DNA of 64,000 nt from Saccharopolyspora oryzae (GTDB taxonomy: Bacteria; Actinomycetota; Actinomycetes; Mycobacteriales; Pseudonocardiaceae), in assembly GCF_027853915.1 (NCBI RefSeq), contig NZ_JAQGLA010000023.1, positions 19,521-83,520 of the forward strand. The letters are read 5' to 3'. This document shows, piece by piece, positions 59,620 through 64,000 of this stretch. The notes under the pieces were generated by a model. The model was not told the DNA's origin. It was given only the letters and a program-made list of their open reading frames with translations, and made no database searches. Position 1 is the stretch's first letter. Each line of letters begins with the position of its first letter. The translations under genes were made by a program, and so were the position numbers.

Positions 59620-60206
59620 GCACCTACACCATCCCCAACGTCATCACCCGCAACCTGGGTGGCGAGCGGATCATGGACGTCTACTCGCACCTGCTGTCGG
59701 AGCGGATCGTCTACCTGGGCACCGCGATCGACTCCGGTGTGGCGAACGCGCTGATCGCCCAGTTCCTGCACCTGGAGGCCGACAACCCGGACCGCGAGAT
59801 CAACCTGTACATCAACTCCGAGGGCGGTGACCCGTCGGCGATGCTCGCGCTGTACGACACCATCCGCTACATCAAGGCGCCGGTGGCGACGACGTGCGTC
59901 GGCCAGGCGGTCGCGGCCGGTGCGGTGCTGCTGGCGGCGGGGGAGACCGGGCGCCGATCAGTCCTGCCCCACACCCGGGTGGTGCTGCACCAGCCCGCGG
60001 CGCAGGGCCGGGGCACCATCCCGGACCTCATCATCCAGGCGGACGAGGTGGTGCGGGTGCGCACCCAGCTGGAGGAAATCCTGTCGGCGCACACCGGTCG
60101 CGACGTCGAAGACCTGCGCCACGACACCGACCGGGACCGCGTGTTCAACGCGGCGGAAGCGGTCGATTACGGGCTCGCGGACCGGGTCCTCGACCACCGA
60201 GCGTGA
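59616..60206 (+). CDS. ClpP paralogue without catalytic serine
   Basis: 196 residues, ClpP fold. The nucleophile segment reads CVGQAVAAGAVLL where GQAASMG is usual, so Ala100 replaces Ser. His (VLHQPAAQG) and Asp (DTDRDRVFNAAEAV) remain. It is therefore likely a structural or regulatory subunit of a mixed ClpP barrel, similar in idea to cyanobacterial ClpR. Start ATG 59616 overlaps clpP by four bases. Confidence 0.85.
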   Translation: MSTYTIPNVITRNLGGERIMDVYSHLLSERIVYLGTAIDSGVANALIAQFLHLEADNPDREINLYINSEGGDPSAMLALYDTIRYIKAPVATTCVGQAVAAGAVLLAAGETGRRSVLPHTRVVLHQPAAQGRGTIPDLIIQADEVVRVRTQLEEILSAHTGRDVEDLRHDTDRDRVFNAAEAVDYGLADRVLDHRA

Positions 60207-60216
60207 GACCGGGGTT

Positions 60217-60549
60217 TCAGGCGGCCATGAGCACGGGTCCCGCAGGACGACGACCGACTGCGGGGCCCGCGCGCCGCACATCGCCCGCGATATCGATGAG
60301 CAGATCGGCCAGGTCGACGCCCAACGCCCCCGTGACGGCGGCGATCATCTCGCTCGAAGGCTCCTTGCGCCCGCGTTCCATCTCCGACAGGTACTGCGGC
60401 GAGATACCGGCCCGCTCGGCGACGTCGACGAGCCGACCACCCTGCTCCTCCCGCGCCGCACGCAGACTCCGCCCCAACACCTCACGCCACAACGGCTCCG
60501 GTTCACGGGACGACGAGCTCTTCTTGTGGAACGGAAGGATGTCGGCCAT
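60217..60549 (-). CDS. XRE-type regulator, ClgR-like
   Basis: 110 residues. The helix-turn-helix reads RLVDVAERAGISPQYLSEMERGRKEPSSEMI, seen in pieces, typical of ClgR. ATG 60549 is the start, based on MADILPFHKK. In streptomycetes ClgR activates clpP genes. It is convergent with the clpP pair, ten bases from the second stop. A ClgR box could not be confirmed. Confidence 0.75.
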   Translation of the reverse strand: MADILPFHKKSSSSREPEPLWREVLGRSLRAAREEQGGRLVDVAERAGISPQYLSEMERGRKEPSSEMIAAVTGALGVDLADLLIDIAGDVRRAGPAVGRRPAGPVLMAA

Positions 60550-60787
60550 GCGGCCATCCTGACACCGCCAGTCCCCGGGAATCACCGGTTCCGCTCCGAG
60601 CAGAACTCTGCCGCGGCGGTCGAAGCCCGCTGCTTCGCAGTCCCGGAGACGGTCTTGTTCGCTTCGAGGGGTGCGCGGAACAGCTGGCCCCGGCGGATCT
60701 CCGTTCGGGCGCCGGATACTCCCTGGTAGCGAGTTTGTGCTGGTCAATATGGGTGGCGTAACTCTGGCGAAATAATCGCCGAGTACC

Positions 60788-61594
60788 GTGCCGATCGTGA
60801 ACGAGCCTGTTGATGCCTCCCCCGGTAGCTCGTCCGGACGGCGGATCCCTGCCGGATGGGTTTCCTCGCAGCCGCGTGCCGAACGGGCGCGGCAGGTGGC
60901 CGACGTGTTGCGGTACCAGATCACGGCGGGAAAGTTCGCCGACGGCGCGCTGCCGGATGAGCGGAGCTTGGGGGAACAGCTCGGCGCTTCGCGCAACGCG
61001 GTGCGCGAGGCGTTGGACCTGCTGCGGTTCGAGGGCTTGATCATCCGGCGCCGCGGGGTGGGCACCAGGGTGGTGTTGCCGAAGTACGGCCACGGGTTGG
61101 ACCGGCTCGCCGGACTGGCCGAGGCGATGACCGGCTACGGCGAGATCACCAACCAGGTCCGATCAGCCCGGCGGGTCACCGAGTTGCCGGTTCCGATCGC
61201 CGAGCGGCTGGAGGTGGACCCGTCGGCAGGAGGGGTGTACCTGGAGCGGTTGCGGTGGCTGGACGGACTACCGCTGTCGCTGGACACCACCTATCTCACC
61301 GCGGACGTCGGCTGCGGCGTGCTCGACGGTGATCTCGCCGGCCGGGATGTGTTCACCCTCCTCGAGGAGACCACGGGGCACCTGCTCGGGAGCGCCGAGG
61401 TGACGGTTCACGCCGTCACCGCCGACCCGGATACCGCCGCGCTGCTGCAGATTCCGGACCATGCTGCGGTTTTCGCCTTGGAGCGCCTGACCCGGCTGTC
61501 CGATGGGCGCCCGGTGGACGCCGAGTCGATCCGCATCCGCGCCGACCGCATGGCGTTGACCGCCACACTGCACCGCGGTCACGTCCAGCCTTGA
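60788..61594 (+). CDS. GntR-family regulator (HutC/UTRA subfamily)
   Basis: 268 residues: an N-terminal winged helix (ADGALPDERSLGEQLGASRNAVREAL, seen in pieces) and a UTRA ligand domain (VYLERLRWLDGLPLSLDTTYL). GTG 60788 is the likely start; GTG 60797 is an alternative. It precedes the TauE-type permease by ~100 bases and probably regulates it. The ligand is unknown. Confidence 0.85.
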   Translation: MPIVNEPVDASPGSSSGRRIPAGWVSSQPRAERARQVADVLRYQITAGKFADGALPDERSLGEQLGASRNAVREALDLLRFEGLIIRRRGVGTRVVLPKYGHGLDRLAGLAEAMTGYGEITNQVRSARRVTELPVPIAERLEVDPSAGGVYLERLRWLDGLPLSLDTTYLTADVGCGVLDGDLAGRDVFTLLEETTGHLLGSAEVTVHAVTADPDTAALLQIPDHAAVFALERLTRLSDGRPVDAESIRIRADRMALTATLHRGHVQP

Positions 61595-61697
61595 CCAACC
61601 CCTCCGGCTGCAGGTCCCCGCTGCACCGAACTTCATTGGAGATCGCCGTGTCCTCACGCTGCTCGAGCTCATCAGTCGTTCGGCGGAAGGTGGTGCA

Positions 61698-62468
61698 GTG
61701 GTAGCCGGACTCACCACTCCGACGCTGATCCTCCTGGGACTGTTCGGGTTCGCCGGTGGCGTCGGCATCACCGCCGTGGGGCCCGGCGGAGTACTGCCCA
61801 CGATCGGTTTGTTCGCCCTGACCGACCTGTCTCCCGCCGAGGTGGCGGGAACCGCCATCGTCACCCATGTGGCGACCGGGATTCTGGCCACGGCCGCCTA
61901 CGCTCGTTCGGGCCACCTGCGTGAGCCGGAAACCCGCCGCACCGCGCTGATCCTCGCCGGCGCGGCCCTGATCGGAACCCCGGTCGGGGTCATGGTCAAC
62001 ACCGCCGTCTCCAAGCGGGCATTCGGCCTGGTCCTCGGCGCATTCGCGGTTCTGGCGGCCGCACTGGTCTGGTACCGCGAACGGCATCGTCCCGCGACGC
62101 CCCAGGCGCACCCGCCTGCGGGGATGGTGGCGCTGCTCGGTTTCGCGGTAGCGGTCGCCGCCGGCATCATCGGCATCGGTGGACCCATGCTCACTGTTCC
62201 CCTGCTGGTCGCCCTCGGCGTGCCAGTGCTGGAATCCCTCGCCTCGGCCCAAGCCCAATCAATCGTCATCGCCAGCGTCGGAACCGCGGGGTACCTGGCT
62301 CACGACACGATCAACTGGGCCCTGGCGGCCCTGGTCGGCATCCCGGAACTCATCGGCGTCCTGCTGGGATGGAAGATCGCGCAGTCCCTACCCACCCGCA
62401 GGCTGAAGTACGCCTTGATCATCACACTGCTCGCCCTAGCGCCCTACCTCGCACTGCACGGCGCATAG
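61698..62468 (+). CDS. TauE/SafE-type sulfite/anion permease
   Basis: 256 residues with eight helices and two repeats of GxxxGGVGG / GIIGIGGPMLTVP that mark the TauE/SafE family, which moves sulfite, sulfoacetate or other organic anions. GTG 61698 has GGAAGG upstream. Downstream of the UTRA regulator. Confidence 0.85.
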   Translation: MVAGLTTPTLILLGLFGFAGGVGITAVGPGGVLPTIGLFALTDLSPAEVAGTAIVTHVATGILATAAYARSGHLREPETRRTALILAGAALIGTPVGVMVNTAVSKRAFGLVLGAFAVLAAALVWYRERHRPATPQAHPPAGMVALLGFAVAVAAGIIGIGGPMLTVPLLVALGVPVLESLASAQAQSIVIASVGTAGYLAHDTINWALAALVGIPELIGVLLGWKIAQSLPTRRLKYALIITLLALAPYLALHGA

Positions 62469-62571
62469 CCGATGCACGCCGCTGGAAGCCGCCGAGGTCG
62501 AAGTGCGGCGCCGTGATCGTCGGAGACGACGCCCAGGAGGTGGGTCTGAGCGGCGGCTTCTTGATCATGCT

Positions 62572-62622
62572 GTTCACTTGACCGCCGGGCGGGTGACACT
62601 TCGCAAGTTTCGCAAGTTCACC
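62572..62622. promoter_or_regulatory. Direct repeats before phytase; possible PHO box
   Basis: GTTCACT (62572-62578), TTCGCAAG (62600-62607 and 62609-62616) and GTTCACC (62616-62622) lie 55-105 bases before the phytase gene. GTTCACC is the heptamer of streptomycete PhoP boxes, but the usual 11-base repeat spacing is not kept. Speculative. Confidence 0.3.
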
Positions 62623-62675
62623 TGAAACGGACACCGTGCTGATCTGTTCCTGCCGAACTGAAGAGGAAGGCAGAT

Positions 62676-63935
62676 ATGAGGAGAGCACAGGCGACCTCAG
62701 TCAGCGCGGTTCTGGTCGCGGCTGCAACCGCGTTCGCGGCCCTGCCCGCGCAGGCGGCAGAGGGATCGCTGCCCCAGGTGCACGCCAAAGTCGAGACCCC
62801 GGCCGTTTTCGATGACGAAGAGGGCGGAAACGCCAGCGCCGATGACCCCGCGATCTGGCGGAACGACGCGGATCCCAACCGCAGCCTGGTGATAGCCACC
62901 GCCAAGGAAGGCGGAATCCGCGTGTACGACCTCGACGCCCGTGAGGTCCAGTCGATCCCAGCGCAGCCGGCGCCCGGTCACGACGACGCGCCTGGTCGGA
63001 TCAACAACGTCGACATCGTCGGCAACTACGCGGTGGTCAGCGACCGCGGTTTCGACGCGCTGCGCATCTACAGCATCGACGCGAACCGCGCGGGTGCTCC
63101 GCTCGAAGAGGTCACCGACCCGGCGAATGCGCCGCTGATCTTCTCCGCGGACCAAGCAGAGGTCAACGACGAGACCACCGCCTACGGCCTGGCGGCCTGG
63201 CAGGACCCCGAGTCGGGCCGCATCTTCGCTGCGGCGTCCGAGGCCGGACGCACCACGCACGCACTGCTGGAACTCAAGCCCGATGCCGAGGGCAAGGTCG
63301 GCTACACCAAAGTCCGAACCCTGGACCTGCCAGCGGAATTCACGTTGCCCAACGGGGCCACCTGGAGTCCCTGCGAAGAGCCGGGTGAGCTGCCGCAGTC
63401 CGAGGGCATGGTCGCGGACCCGGTCGCCGGTGTCCTCTACATCGGCCAGGAGGACGTCGGGTTCTGGCGGGTGAACGCCGACTTCACCGGTGAGCCGGAG
63501 CTGGTCGACGCGGTCCGCGACTTCGGTGCTCCGGCTACCTGGGACCCGGCTACCGAGGAATGCACCTACGGCGAAGACCCCGGTTTCGGCGGCGATGTCC
63601 TCACCGCCGACGTCGAGGGCCTGACCCTGTGGAACGAGCCGAAAGGCCAGGGCTACCTGCTGGTTTCGAGCCAGGGTGACAACACCTTCGCCGTCTACGG
63701 CCGCAGCGACAACAAGTACAGGGGTGGCTTCGCCCTCGCTCCGGGATCGGTCATCGACGGTTCCGAGGATTGCGACGGCGCTGCCGTGCTGAACGCCCCG
63801 CTGGGTGAGCGGTATCCGAACGGGCTCGCGGTGATCCACGACGGCTACGACGACCCGCAGGTCGAAGGCAGGGAAGGTTCGAACTACAAGTTCGTCGACC
63901 TCGCCGAGCTGAAGGCTGCGGTCGGCCTGCGCTGA
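62676..63935 (+). CDS. Secreted beta-propeller phytase
   Basis: 419 residues. A signal peptide (SAVLVAAATAFAALPAQAA) is followed by a six-bladed phytase propeller: DDPAIWRNDADPNRSLVIAT, NVDIVGNYAVVSDRG, and TADVEGLTLWNEP. Acidic clusters form calcium sites. It releases phosphate from phytate outside the cell. GAGGAAGG precedes ATG 62676. Likely phosphate-regulated. Confidence 0.85.
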   Translation: MRRAQATSVSAVLVAAATAFAALPAQAAEGSLPQVHAKVETPAVFDDEEGGNASADDPAIWRNDADPNRSLVIATAKEGGIRVYDLDAREVQSIPAQPAPGHDDAPGRINNVDIVGNYAVVSDRGFDALRIYSIDANRAGAPLEEVTDPANAPLIFSADQAEVNDETTAYGLAAWQDPESGRIFAAASEAGRTTHALLELKPDAEGKVGYTKVRTLDLPAEFTLPNGATWSPCEEPGELPQSEGMVADPVAGVLYIGQEDVGFWRVNADFTGEPELVDAVRDFGAPATWDPATEECTYGEDPGFGGDVLTADVEGLTLWNEPKGQGYLLVSSQGDNTFAVYGRSDNKYRGGFALAPGSVIDGSEDCDGAAVLNAPLGERYPNGLAVIHDGYDDPQVEGREGSNYKFVDLAELKAAVGLR

Positions 63936-63961
63936 CCGGCGGTCGTCCGCGGACAAGAGGA

Positions 63962-64000
63962 ATGCGCACGGCTGCTGCGGCCGGACTGGACGCAGCAGCC
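63962..64000 (+). CDS. Possible start of next gene (cut by window)
   Basis: An ATG at 63962 opens a frame that is still open at the right edge (13 codons: alanine-rich, perhaps a signal peptide). AAGAGGA lies directly before it with too short a gap for a normal site. Too little to assign. Confidence 0.25.
   Translation, partial: MRTAAAAGLDAAA

Noticed and set aside
60650..60690. Possible ClgR box (GTTCGC) before the ClgR-like gene
   Set aside because: Only one half-site fits and spacing to a GCG partner is wrong, so it is not reported as a site.
62572..62622. PHO box assignment before phytase
   Set aside because: Kept only as a low-confidence feature because the 11-base direct-repeat spacing is not met.

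Overview
The DNA is very GC-rich, with strong G/C at third codon positions, frequent GTG starts and many 4-base ATGA/GTGA gene overlaps. This fits a filamentous actinomycete. Gene content (P450, HMG-CoA-synthase cassette, ClgR/ClpP pair, EACC1/CHAT conflict genes) points to a Pseudonocardiaceae- or Streptomyces-like soil organism; the genus is inference only.

Layout. 1-4.4 kb: the tail of an NCS1 permease, an ABC-F ribosome-protection ATPase behind a possible attenuator leader, and a MarR regulator with two integral membrane proteins. 4.4-21.9 kb: a small biosynthetic cluster. A leftward arm encodes P450, FAD oxidoreductase and NmrA-like protein. A rightward, tightly overlapping arm encodes a HemN-like radical SAM enzyme, a PLP aminotransferase, a ThDP enzyme, an SRPBCC protein, a KASIII-like enzyme, two acyl carrier proteins, an HMG-CoA-synthase homologue, two enoyl-CoA hydratases, a ketosynthase, a Cys-to-Ser decarboxylating-type ketosynthase and a cupin. 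Together these form a complete beta-branching (HCS) cassette with no modular PKS, acyltransferase or ketoreductase in the window.

22-29 kb: a D-2-hydroxyacid module (GntR regulator, TRAP-type permease, large FAD/Fe-S dehydrogenase) and a LacI regulator with tandem operators. A 250-bp folded repeat occurs twice in opposite orientation (14889-15139 and 29148-29397), each time just ahead of a gene's ribosome binding site. 29.4-31.3 kb: an M20-type amidase/carbamoylase and a small P-loop kinase.

31.4-44.8 kb: an eight-gene, one-strand locus of EACC1, CHAT protease with ClpN-like repeats, TPR protein, single-ring Clp ATPase, Ser/Thr kinase, second TPR protein, small conserved protein and Hsp70. 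It looks like a regulated protease/chaperone conflict system and is the strongest candidate for a poorly described biological system here.

44.9-55.2 kb: beta-propeller protein, DUF1259 lipoprotein, two-component system, amine permease plus copper amine oxidase, TetR, CGNR regulator and alpha/beta hydrolase. 55.2-58.9 kb: an island with more A/T, holding a possible integrase remnant and a two-gene unit with a membrane-anchored P-loop NTPase/TPR protein. 59-64 kb: a ClpP pair (one lacking its catalytic Ser) with a ClgR-like regulator, GntR, TauE-type permease and a secreted beta-propeller phytase.
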